Part shown: positions 32,878 through 44,370 of the stretch, one piece after another | Position numbering within the stretch: the first letter of the stretch is position 1 | How the letters are laid out: every line of letters begins with the position of its first letter | NCBI RefSeq assembly: GCF_007655135.1 | Contig: NC_045128.1 | Coordinates: 16,322,230 to 16,386,229 of the forward strand | Length of the DNA stretch: 64,000 bases | Direction: 5' to 3' | Source: Punica granatum | Taxonomy: Eukaryota; Streptophyta; Magnoliopsida; Myrtales; Lythraceae | Notes under the pieces: model-generated | The model's database searches: none | The model's input: the letters and a program-made list of their open reading frames with translations, nothing else | Told to the model about the DNA's origin: nothing | Translations under genes and position numbers: made by a program

Positions 32878-35800
32878 ATGTCCTCCTCAAAGCGACATTA
32901 CAAGGACAAAATCGCCCGCCGGAAGTAAGTTGGCCGTCCCTTCGACCACCTTTCTTGACGAGTCTCTTATTGTTCTTCGTAATATATTTACGGTTTTCTG
33001 TTTTCTCCACTCCTGTACTTGTACAGGGAAGAGAAACCCGAGGAGCCAGAGCAGCCCAAGTACAGGGACCGTGCGAAGGAGCGTAGAGAAGACCAAAACC
33101 CCGATTACGAACCGACAGAATTAGGTTCTTTCCACGCAGTTGCTCCCCCTGGGAATGTCGATCTCCGGTTGGACCTCTTTCTTCCATAATTTCGATTGAT
33201 TGTGTTGAATATACCGTAGCTGTGTTTCAATCATTGTTCGATGTTTGTTATACGTTTTTCAATTTTTTGAGTTCAGGTTAGAAGATGCTCATAAGCTATC
33301 TATCGAAAAGAGCAAGTACCTCGGAGGTTAGCGGCATTTGCTTTTTGTTTCTCTGTGTTTCAACGGTCAGGTACTGTGGTATTTTTCCTGCTACGTGTGC
33401 AAATGTTTCTTAGAAATGTTGTTCGTGTTGCAGGTGATGTCGAGCACACGCATTTGGTCAAAGGTTTGGATTATGCGTTGCTTAACAAAATAAGGAGTGA
33501 GATTGGCAAGAAGCCTGATGCTGGAGAGGATGCTAATGACAAATCGAGGTAACTGAACTTGCTTTGTACTCTACGAGTGTTGTACACCTTTCGTATTAGT
33601 ATCTGCTGTTTGCCTGAACTCAGCTGGGCTGGCAGTTTTCTTGGGGCTAAAGCCTAAAGGACATCCCGATATGTATGAGAAGGATATGCAAATTCTGATT
33701 CTACTGAATTCCTTTAAGTTTTGAAAAGAGTACTTCTGATAGATATGGGAAATTTCTTATTTTGCAAAATTTTCAACTCCATTTTGTGGGGCAAATATGT
33801 TTGAGATGTATCTTCTCATCTATGTGTAGTGTCTTGCTTCCATTGGCCCTTTTGGGGACCTCTATCTCTTGATAAATGATTATAGCAATGGTTCCCTGTC
33901 CTTTTACTTCAGTTGGTCACTATCTTTTCGTTCAGCTCATATGAACTTGTATGGCTGTGCCAATAGTAGAAATTTTTGCTGACCATTCAACCCAGCATGA
34001 TGATGCACTTTCTTCATGTGATGGCAATCAACAGCTTTCTCAAACTATAAAATTGAAATGAAATCTTAAGTAATTTCCATTGTTTGCTTTCTGCAAAAGT
34101 TTGCATTAAGGTCATCCTTTCGTATTCCCTGACAGAGAGTCAAACGAAGACCAGCAACTATCGTTCCGCACTGCAACAGCAAAGGTGCCTTGCTATCTCT
34201 TAGACCATTTAGCTGGACCAGCTTGCTTATATTAATGGAGGCTTCTATTTTATCTCTGCATGCTTTAATGTTGTCGTGTTATGATTCCTTTTCAGTCGAT
34301 CTATCAATGGATTGTCAAGCCGCAGTCTGTTATGAAGACAAATGAGATGTTCCTGCCTGGTCGAATGTCATTCATTTATAACATGGTAAGAACTTCGTGA
34401 GTACTTTTGTGCCTACTTCAGATTTTTTGGTCTTGAGATGTTCTCCCCCACAATTGGCTTTTTAAGGAAGCTCGTCTTCTTGGTTACCGCATATCCTACA
34501 CTACAGATCAGGCTCTTATACTTTTATTAGGCAAATTAATTTTGATTCACAATGACGATCATGATTTAATTAGGGATATGCTAGCCCTATACCAATCAAA
34601 AAAGGAAGAAACATTGTAGTACTTTACATCTTGCACATCTTTTTGGAAGTGTTACCATGCATTTGAGGTGCAGTGCTTCTTTGTATCATTTGGAAGTTAC
34701 CCGTGCAGTTTGGTTGACCAATACTATGATAGGATAATGGCAAATGAGAAACTAAGCATTGCCTTTGTAATGCTGCAACTTTTGGAACCTTGTGGCTAGC
34801 ATCGATTTTTTTCTGTTGAAGTGATGAGTAAATTATAGTTTGCATGATTATGTAAGGATTATTATGACAGGTTTTTCTTTTCATCTTTGTTGCTCATTTA
34901 TTGAATTCTCACCCTTCTTGCTTTAAGATTTCTATTAGATTTCTTCAGCTAAATTTTATGATATTTCTGTAGGGAAACGGATACTCTAATGACATCCCAA
35001 CCACCTTGCACAGAAGTAAAGCTGATTGTCCATTGCCAGAGGTTTCCTCTTTGAATCCTTTTACCTGAAATTATTTAATTTGTAAGATTTGATGTTTATC
35101 TTACACCTGTCTAAAAATATCATAGGAAATGGTGAGTGTCAGTGTGGATGGTTCTGTGCTGGATCGAATTGCTAAAATTATGTCATACCTTCGCCTCGGC
35201 TCCTCTGGAAAGGTCCTTAAGAAGAAAAAGAAGGAAAAGGAGACAAGAGGTTAGTACTCCCATCTTTCTATTCTCTGATGCAATTTCATTGTCCTATAAA
35301 TGAATTATTTTATCATTATTCCCTTCTGGATGAAGCTAACCGGCAAATTGATATGTTATTTCATTGATGATTGATTCCGCTTCACCTGGAGATACAACCA
35401 ACGTATTGGCTATTATTAATCCATTTGAAAGTGTTTGGGTGACTGTATTCTGAATTGTCAAACTGCAGCAAAGAATTCTAACTTTGGCAATGGATTGGAT
35501 GATGAGCATAAGGCAAGGCCTGAAAATGGGATTTCAAGGAATACTACCGAGAAACAAATCGCAGCCCCCCCTCCTCCGCCTCCTATTTCAAACCATGTTG
35601 ATACTGGGGAGAACCAAGGCCCGGTGGTTGCTAGAGCTGACGAGGATGATATTTTTGTGGGCGATGGAGTTGATTATAGTATTCCTGGTAAAGACCTTAG
35701 TCAAAGTCCCGTTTCAGAGGACATGGAAGAATCTCCAAGGAATAAGGAGAAAGTTTCGTACTTCTCTGAACCTGCTTACGGTCCAGTCCCACCCACAGGG

Positions 35801-37422
35801 CTTCCTCAGGAATGGCAAGACGTGGTGAGTTAGTGTAAACCATGAAAGTCAGGCTTGTTCATATGCAAATTTTATAATCCGAATGAAAGAGGAACAGCCA
35901 TGACCATATGCGGTCAGCTATAGTGCCTATTGCAGAGGTGTCATGAATTTTACTATGTTATGAAATTCGAGGACTTTTACAATCGGGGGAAAAAAGGTCT
36001 TACACTAGCCAGTTGACCTATTGACATAACTGGAAGAATGAGATAAAAAAGGAGAGGAATACTCTCTCTAAAGAGCTAATGTAACTGCCTAAAATTAGGA
36101 GAATGATTATCTAATTGACTTGGTTAACAATGTCTAAAATATATTAACTACCTTTGTTGATCTTTTCTAGTAGTAACTTACACTTTAAACATTAGATTAT
36201 TATATCTCTAATAGTATGCACATGTAAGTAGTGTGAACAATGAGTTTCCAGATGAGGCTAACTACTTGAATTTTTTCCTGTGTGGTTTTAGAATGGTTAT
36301 GATGCCATGCAGTCACAAGCTTATGCAGTGGGCTACCAAGGTAATTGGCAGGAGTACCAATACAGTGAGCAGTTGGCTTATCCCGAGCAATACCTTCAGC
36401 AAGATATGCCTGGGTATGATGCACAAGTGGGTCTAACCGTTCCACAAGATCCACGCTTCATGACTCAAGAGGAGAAAGATAGAGGCTTAGGGTCAGTGTT
36501 CAAGCGTGACGATCAGAGGCTTCAACAGTTAAGGGAGAAGGATGCTAGAGAGAAGGATCCCAACTTTATCTCCGAGAGCTATTCAGAGTGTTATCCTGGG
36601 TATCAGGAATATAATCGGGAGATTGTGGATAGTGATGATGAGGATGATTTGTCGAAAATGGATATGGGCGGACGGGTAAGTCATCTTTATTCATGTAGCA
36701 GTAATAGCTCAGCCACGTTAGCCATTTTGTGTGATTTTGTGTTTCTCAGTTATGAGAATGATGTTATCTTCAGAATTAGGATTTGATGCATGATGCTGGT
36801 TTGCTATCTTAGTATTATTGGCAAGCAGTGCTACCTCTTTACTTCAGCTAAATAAGATATTGTGCTCGATAGATATAGATCTAGAAGGGTTGTGTTATTT
36901 ACTCTGTTACTGTATACTAATTTTACATGAAAGTCTTACACGGTAGAAAATGTTTTTTTTTTCTTTTTTCTTTTTTTTTTTTGGGGATAAGTGTTTACGT
37001 GGTACAATGTTCAATGACCTGCAACATATTTTGCACATTAGTGATTATGCCTCATACCAAAACACGATTCTCACTGTGGAAATGATAACTAATGGTGGGA
37101 GGTGATATGTTATTAAAAGTATTGCCTTGCCTTTCAGGCGAAGGGTCGACTTCACCGATGGGACTTCGAGACGGAGGATGAGTGGGCGAAGTACAATGAG
37201 CAAAAGGAAGCTATGCCTAAGGCCGCATTCCAGTTTGGGGTAAAGATGCAGGATGGGCGGAAAACAAGAAAGCAAAACAAGGACCAGAAGCTCACCAACG
37301 AGCTCCACAAGATCAACAAGATACTAGCCCGTAAGAAGGCTGAGAAGGGTGAGGCTGCTGATGGTGGTGAGAGCGGCCACTTTGATGACGATGCCAAGCC
37401 TGGTAAGAAGCTTCGGGTATAG
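32878..37422 (+). CDS. SMU2: RED/SMU2-like spliceosomal protein
   Basis: There are eleven coding exons: 32878-32924, 33027-33167, 33277-33326, 33434-33548, 34136-34184, 34296-34385, 34973-35041, 35126-35249, 35469-35824, 36292-36675, 37138-37422. They sum to 1710 bases, all introns are GT-AG, and the frame holds to TAG, giving 569 residues. The protein matches RED (human IK; plant SMU2), which partners SMU1 in the spliceosome before activation and affects splice-site choice. Recognisable parts are the N-terminal 'KYRDRAKERREDQNPDY' and 'FHAVAPPG' of the RED N-terminal domain, a proline run (AAPPPPPPP-like, exon 9), an acidic SDDEDDLSKMD segment, and the C-terminal domain with RWDFETEDEWAKYNE and a basic end. 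Length agrees with the family (about 560). The start is the first ATG in frame with the conserved N-terminus. The nuclear location is inferred from family knowledge. No disruption is seen. Confidence 0.95.
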
Positions 37423-38119
37423 AGCGATGTAGTTTTGGGAAATGATACTGTTGTATCTATCTGCTGGTTTCCCTTAGGCGGTGTATCAAATCTTAGGTGA
37501 AATCAAATTCAAGTTCTGAATTTGTTTTGATTAGTGTATATTCTCCTATATGCTTAACTGAAGATATCCAGGCTATTTAGCTTTCGAGATTGAGCCCTGT
37601 TTCGAGCTTGAAAGCTTCAAGGAAACTTATGGAAGAGGGATGTCCTCGTACCGTTTTGGATGATCTTCGCTCTCATCTACAATACCAGCAGAAGTTCACC
37701 AAAATCTGGTCAAATTGTTCACAGCTTCATCAAGCCGAGATCGGTGGCTGCGATGTTCAATCAAATCTGCACGGACCAAGTACGTGGACCGATCCACTCT
37801 TGTTGCTGTTACCATAAACGTTCTGGGCCCCCAACTGAATTGAGCCTCCAGATGTTCGCTTCCCAAAACTTTGACCATGGCCAATCAGTCACTTCGATCC
37901 AAATCTGTACTTACAATACATAACCTATGAAGCGTGGAAAATGAGTATAAACAATATCCACATAGAATATTTTCCATGTGTTAAATAAGAATTCTCTTGG
38001 GTTATATTCTTGGCTCCTGATTGATTTATTGATCAAAATGTTTAAAAGTTGAAAATTGGTTTATTGATCAAAATGTTTAAAAGTTGAAAATTGGTCCCAT
38101 AACAAGCTCACAAATTTCA
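37423..38119 (+). other. 3' flank of RED/SMU2
   Basis: Probable 3' untranslated region followed by intergenic DNA. A 35-base direct duplication (TTTATTGATCAAAATG...) lies at about 38024-38093. No further gene is recognised. Confidence 0.5.
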
Positions 38120-39085
38120 CTTATAAATATTCTGATTAATTGTAAAGTCGTTGGCTCGAATATGAGGCCACCGGCAATCTCGGCTGAGGCATCAGTAGCA
38201 AGGTACCGCCACCCCGGAATTTGGCTTCCCTGTCTGTCTCTTCGAAGAGAGAGTGGGCAGACAGGATTGGACAATGGGATAGAGGAGCTCCGCAGCGAGA
38301 TGCAAGGCGCGCTCAATGTAGTAACGGATGAGCTCATCCAGCGGAATCAGGCACTTGAAGCCCTTGTGGCTGCCATGCACATACGGAGATAAATGAACTC
38401 AAGATATCGAAGTATTGAGGACATGCACCAAGGAGACCGGTGTTGTGCCACTTGGTCCTCCCCTGAACATTCATAAGCCCAAACGGTTCGAGGGTATTTA
38501 CGTTGTGAAGGATGTGGACAACTTCTTGTGGAGTATGGAGACCTACTTTCCAAAGAATGGGCGTCAAGGATGAGGAAGCTCGCATAAGTATGCATGGTTA
38601 TTATGTATTTATCTGATGTTAAATTGTTGTGGTGGAGTTGCAGGTCGGACGATTAGAATGGTGCACCGATCACTGCCTAGGAGGAATTCAAGGACAAGGC
38701 ACCGGTAGTTTTATCCTCAGTATTTCATCGCTAAGAACAGGAGGCAATCCGATCTAATTCATGGATGAACTCAAACCGGTGCGCTTAGGAAGAGCTATAG
38801 TGCTATGATGTGCAAGAGTTGGCCAAGGCCATGTCAACAGCCAAGGCGCTCATCGAGGGTTCCGAACTAAATAGTCGGATGGCAAAGGGCAAGGCAACTG
38901 ATGGGAAGATCAGGAGAAATCCCACTTAATTTTCATATATTGGGAAGTCTTCCAAACAGGCTTCAATAGAGGAAACGGGGAATGGCAAGTCCGAGAAAAA
39001 GTAGAAGGGACCTATAAAGTGCTTCCCGTGTGACGGTCCTCACATGGCTTGGGACTTGAAGGTGACCTGTTCGAGCCAAAGCTAA
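38120..39085 (+). pseudogene. retrotransposon gag fragment, heavily decayed
   Basis: Pieces in several frames read like a plant Ty3/gypsy gag: an N-terminal part with LDNGIEELRSEMQGALNVV (38270-38330), a middle part around 38470-38600, and a lysine-rich end with KCFPCDGPHMAW near 39015-39055, which looks like a zinc knuckle lacking its last cysteine. No pol domains or LTRs were found next to it. The assignment rests on pattern only. Confidence 0.5.
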
Positions 39086-39414
39086 TAACATAATTGAAAT
39101 TTTAAATATGATGTTCAATATAATGTACAATTTTTAGGCGATTGCTGACAATACCCGCAGGACTGGTCGGCCGCTCAGATTATACGCCCGCTAGGATTTG
39201 TCGCTCGCTACGATTTTTCAGCCGCTACAATTATTGTCCTTCATGGAATCCTCTGAGTCTTCGGTTCGACAGGGCTTCAAGAGGGTTTTCAAACATTATT
39301 ATCATAATCACATTGGACCGAGTGGTTTAACCAACTGGACCAAAAATCAATACTATGAATGGTCCAATTTTGTCTATCAACCAAACTTGCATGGTTGAGC
39401 CACTGAGCCCAATA

Positions 39415-39580
39415 AGTCGGCCGAATTTTAACCAAAATCCCCTTAAACCGGTTAATTTTATGGGTTTTAGGGTTCCCAGAATTACTTTGGTGAATGTTTA
39501 CGTCGAATAGATCAAGGGAAGATTTCAACCCTTAAACCTCTAATCCTTGTTACGCACACACTACCAACTAAGCCATCAAT
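39415..39580 (-). mobile_element. possible tRNA-derived SINE remnant
   Basis: On the minus strand TGGCTTAGTTGG (near 39575) is a very good polymerase III box A. GGGTTGAAATC (near 39520), about 50 bases further on, resembles box B. The spacing fits a tRNA-like promoter. I did not find a target duplication or clear tail, so the ends are approximate. Confidence 0.45.
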
Positions 39581-40118
39581 CTCATATTCTGCTCTTTTGT
39601 TTACTTTTGGCTACTTATTATACACTTTTGCTATTAATTTCAGAGAGAAAATTATCAAATGAAGATACTTTCTTTCATTATTCTTGTATTTTTTAAAAAT
39701 TGTCATGTTTTTATCATACTTTTTTTTAATAATATAAATGTTTATGTTATTTTAGTTAAACATGCATTCCCACCAATAGAAATCTAGTTAGACTGGTAAA
39801 CCCGTGAATCCCAATAACGTTGTTCTAGAGTCTCAAATTTCGCAGAGTTCTTTCAGGTTTTCCGTACGTCCTTTTCTGTCGTTCATTTCTCAAAGGAATC
39901 ATCTATTTATGGAAAGGAGGACAGAGATTGTTAATTCTCGTACCTTAATCTGATTGGTCGGTTAGAATTAATCTCAACCGTCCATCTTTTTGTACCAGGT
40001 GATTATCTGATTCTTTTTTTCTTTTAAACAGACAAAATGTCCACTAAAATAGATATTTTGAAACTTTTTTTTTTATTTCTCAGTCAGGAAATTTCGCTCA
40101 ATGTACGAATTATTTGCA
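39581..40118. other. AT-rich non-coding DNA
   Basis: No gene, RNA or repeat is recognised. T-rich runs occur near 39720 and 40010-40075. Confidence 0.5.
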
Positions 40119-40126
40119 GATGATAC

Positions 40127-40578
40127 TAGAGGTATAAGTGAGATGATACGGCTCGCAAACTGTTCGAACTCGGCTCAGTGAAAGTTCGAGTTCGACTCGG
40201 TCTTATTAAACTCAAGCTGAGCTAGAGCCGAGCCGAACAGTCTCACGAGCCAAGCTCAAGCTTGCGTGTGCTCAGCTCGAGCGACTCGCGAGCCTTGCCT
40301 AAATCTTATCGAGACTTTGAATGTGTTCATTGTAATTTTTGTAAAATTAGAATTTTTTCAAGCTCAACCGATTCGTGCTCAAGCCTATCGAGCTTATCGA
40401 GCCCTAGCTGCTCGAGCTCAAAAAAATTGACGAGCCGAGTTTGAGCTGCTCGATATGTTCACGAGCCAACTCGAGCTTGCCTCTCCAGGCTTGATTGAAC
40501 TTGAGCCGGGGCTTTCACTCTCGAGCTGAGCTTCAAACCCCTTGAGTTTAGGCTCGGCTCGGCTTGATTACACCCCTA
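40127..40578. mobile_element. short non-autonomous hAT-type element with perfect 8-base target duplication
   Basis: It is 452 bases long. It is flanked by GATGATAC at 40119-40126 and again at 40579-40586. Ends are inverted: TAGAGGTATAA on the left and the reverse complement of TAGGGGTGTAATC on the right. An 8-base duplication with TAG-starting ends is typical of hAT elements. The inside is rich in GAGCTCGAGCC-like words that pair with each other, so the element can fold back extensively. It has no transposase. Confidence 0.85.
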
Positions 40579-40586
40579 GATGATAC

Positions 40587-42765
40587 CTACCTAAAACTAA
40601 TTTTACTTACTTTAGGTATTGTCATCTTAAATCATATCACCTTCGAATACTTGTATAGTAAATTACCGAATTCATACAGTTATGACACCTGTCACATATG
40701 TTGAGGTATTCAGGCACATGACGTTTTATTTGTCGACCATCGAGTCACGAATATTAATACCGCATTGAAAGGGACACTAAAAATATTGGAGATAACGGGC
40801 GTTGATCCGTAATTGGCTTAGAAAGCTTTGCCTTCCACAAAGGTAAAGATATTTTTCTCTAAATTCGTTATACTCGAATTTGTGGTGGTTGATTATTCTT
40901 CTTACTAAAACAACTGACATAGACGTTAACATACATTAGGAGGATTCGTACTTATCAAAAGATACAAACATCTACATCTATATCTACATAAAATAATAAA
41001 AGTCAAAGTCATGTCTCGAAATTTATCACGTAGGACAAAGCATGTTTATCATTACGAGATTTTTCGAGTCACCACGAATAAGGACATGACCCTTAGCACG
41101 GTGTTGTGTTGCTATCTCGGTCTGGAAAGACTTGAACTCATAAAAAGTCATGCCATATATTTATGATTACATTTATATATAATTGATTAAATTTTATTGG
41201 TCATGCAGGAAAAAAAAAAAAGATCTCTGGCTTGAAAGGAAATTTGAACATGAAAATTCTTCATCAACTATCTCGAAGAAATTACAATGTGGTCTTGGAA
41301 CCATAAGGCCACCATCATCTTGAGGTGAGTAAATGTTATTGTATATAAATTAAAAGGAGATGATTCGATATTAACTAGAAACCAAGATTTTTGTTTGGAC
41401 AGCTGATGAACTCTCCATTTTTTAGAAAAATAAAATTATGTAATACATAGAATTTGGTATATTATTCATTGTTAATTTTTTGTTGCATGAATGAAATGAA
41501 ATGTATTGATTTAGGGATTCTCTGAAATAGCTAGAATTTATATGTCATGTTGTTCTTGCAGTGTGCTGAATACTGAGATTACTTAACATCTCCAGGTAAT
41601 ATATTATATGCATAAAATGTTATATATTTATTAGAATAAAAAAAATTATTCTTATAGAAATTGTTATGGAAAATGAAAAACATATAACGCTAATTTGTTA
41701 ATTATCGTAGTAATTCTAGGTTGCACATATGCGTGGGCCCGTTCGATTAGTCTATATATAATAATAAAAGGTAAGATGATGCATAGGAAGAATAGCCGAG
41801 TGATTTTATGAGTCTCAACCTATGAAAATCTGAAAAATGGCACCATACTAGGGTGCTAAATCATTCATGAAATATCAAAAGTCTCCGAACTTATGAAAGT
41901 CCAAAATCTACTAAGATATAGAATTTCAAAAGCGGTTAACTTATATTGCAACCCAAACTTCAAAAGTCATAGAAGTCCAAAGTCTCCAAGAAAGTTTGAA
42001 AATCCTATTTATAGTGGACGAATATCTCTTATTACTAGATGAAAATAAATTCTCTCTAAATTTTCATTATTATGGACCTATTGATGTTAGACCAAAGAGG
42101 ATGTAGTGGCATTGGAATTGTATCAACAAATTTAAGGTGATGAGGTTAGGATTTTCTCTCCCAATTTTGTTAGTTAGATTTTTGTTATATTTTAAAATTT
42201 TCAAGTTTTTGATATATTTATAGATGTAAAGTGGTTATTGATATTCTCATTTGAGTCCAAATGATTTTTTAATTTGCACATACAATGGCGTATGATCGTG
42301 AAATAAGTTTTAACTGTTTGTTGATACTATTAAGGGTATTAATATACTATTACACTATTATGTACAAGTGATAACATAATTGAAAATTTAAATATGTTCA
42401 ATATAATGTACAATTTTCATTATGTTCTAAAGAGACATACAAAATTTTATATGCTGGAGACAGCATATTAGGTGGAGCTCTCATCAACTATCCTCATTAT
42501 ATTATACATCTGAGGTTTCTGAAAATGGTCATCAATTATGACGTGATACAATAGCTCTAGCCTGCACATGTGTGCGGGCAACTCGTCGAGTCTCACGTAA
42601 TTATTGGAACTAACCAGTCCAATTTCAGACGGCACTCTTGGAGCGAGTCCATTAAGCCCACTGAAAGTGCCTGTACTCAGGGCCCGTAAGACTTGTTAGA
42701 ATAATAATAACTTATAAAGGGAAAAAGTTTAATATTAAATAAAAAATATAATAATAAGCAGTAAC
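40587..42765. other. AT-rich intergenic DNA
   Basis: I see no convincing protein gene or RNA gene. Two short stretches near 39110-39125 and 42370-42415 share ATAACATAATTGAAA and TTCAATATAATGTACAATTTT, a small dispersed repeat. The rest is low-complexity AT. Confidence 0.5.
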
Positions 42766-42837
42766 ATCAGAGTGGCGCAGCGGAAGCGTGGTGGGCCCAT
42801 AACCCACAGGTCCGAGAATTGAAACCTGGCTCTGATA
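42766..42837 (+). tRNA. initiator tRNA-Met (CAT), T-arm altered
   Basis: The sequence folds as the plant initiator: acceptor ATCAGAG pairs with CTCTGAT, D arm GCGC with GCGT, anticodon arm GTGGG-CCCATAA-CCCAC with anticodon CAT, and a one-base discriminator A. No intron is present. Compared with the standard initiator from memory, the T arm has three changes: the 5' T strand reads CGAGA where CCAGG is expected, giving two mismatches to CCTGG, and the T loop reads ATTGAAA where ATCGAAA is expected, changing the conserved C56. It may be a decaying copy. The cytosolic initiator is the primer implied by all retroelement primer binding sites in this window. Confidence 0.85.
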
Positions 42838-44370
42838 TTCAGAGTGGCTATTCTGCGCTTCTTTTTTATTATTATTTTCCTTCGTTCTTGATTGCTCCTC
42901 CGATCATTCTCTCGTCATAATCTTTTTCATCCTCAAATTCCATTCCTTTCTGGTGTCAATTTGTTGTTGATTCGAATAGACTACAGAACCGGTGCAGAGC
43001 ATCCACCATACAGGGCATCACCGGGATTCGGAAACTCAATGTACCCGAGGGAGGCGAGTCCACATGGCCATGGCACCTCGGCGGGCTGTCCCTCTCTTTG
43101 AGGCTCCTCCTCCTCCCCCCATGTTCTCCATTTAATTTCTGAATCAACTTAGAGACGCGGTCGTGTCCTCACCATTTGGAGATCATGTTTCGAGCTCTGT
43201 GGGAAATTAACTTAGCTAAATATGTGTTGTTGATTGTGATCGCGGCTGCAGGGCTGGGGTTAGGGTTGTGATAAAGCCGGAGTATCAGAGCACTCCTGTT
43301 AGATTCAAGTCGGAATGTCATCATTTTGATGTTGCTAAACCGTCAAATTCCAGACTACTAAGCTGCTTCTTCGAGCTCTCTTTTCTTGAGAATGCTAGTT
43401 AATATTAAAGAGATTGGAAACATTATTTGAGGATTTACTTAACTTTAGATTTGGAGTTTATTATCCTTCCACTGCAATGGCTATTTGTTGAAATTCCGAC
43501 TTATGTTAATATGCATTCTCAAATTTTTGCAATTCTTAATGCCGAAGACGGCCTGATCGGAACCTATCTTTCAAAGGCTTCACGAAAAATCAGAGGTCGA
43601 ACTTCAAGCCTACCTCTCCCCGGCCACAATGGAGAGGGAGAAGAGGGACATTGCTAAGTCGGCGACGTGGAGAGACCAGATCCTGATCTCCCGCCCAGTG
43701 GCCGAAGCCGTTCTCTCTAACGAGATCCATAGCGCAATAATGAAGACAAGCTTGTGCTAGGCTCTTGATGCCGAGGTTGGGACTCTCCCTTTGAACCCTA
43801 GAGGCGCGCCCAGGGCTCGAAAACCCAAAATTCTATTTAAGAACATATGCACTTGTTTCAAAATATATCGTAGATAGCCCTTGCCCATTCTTTGATTACG
43901 AAATACTGGCCTTAGTAACGGCTCGACACTCCTTACATGTAGTTCCAGATTCAGCCTCTCAAGGCGGCTGGGCCACCTCATCAGAATCCAATCTAAGACA
44001 TTGCAAACCTTCTCAACCAATATCAGGACTGCTCGTAAACCCCAATAAATCGCAATAGAATCAACTATCATATATTTACCTCAAACGTACATTGGTAAGA
44101 GTTCGTGATCACCTTATCCCGCACAAACCATTTGCCTGTAATTAACTATCCTTACAAAGAAGTAAAACTTGCCGGTTAGAGGATACGAAGTCTGCTATAA
44201 TGACAGGCGAGAGAAGGAAATAGGCCCCCCTTACACTTTGCAACCCTAATAATCTTATCTTTGGATTTACCTAGGGGAGGAACAAATGGGCGCATAATGT
44301 ACAACATTAGTTCAGTTCGGAGCAGCGAGTTCTAATGCAAGTTCTTCAGCTTCTTTTATCAATAGATTAG
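42838..44370. other. intergenic DNA with unassigned short frames
   Basis: Nothing here could be assigned. A short plus-strand frame reads through about 43600-43760, with an internal ATG at 43629 and end at 43760; it is charged (MEREKRDIAKSATW) and not recognised. A 104-codon minus frame at 44071-43757 also lacks family features. The part just below 44370 should contain the 3' untranslated region of the ARID gene. Confidence 0.4.
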
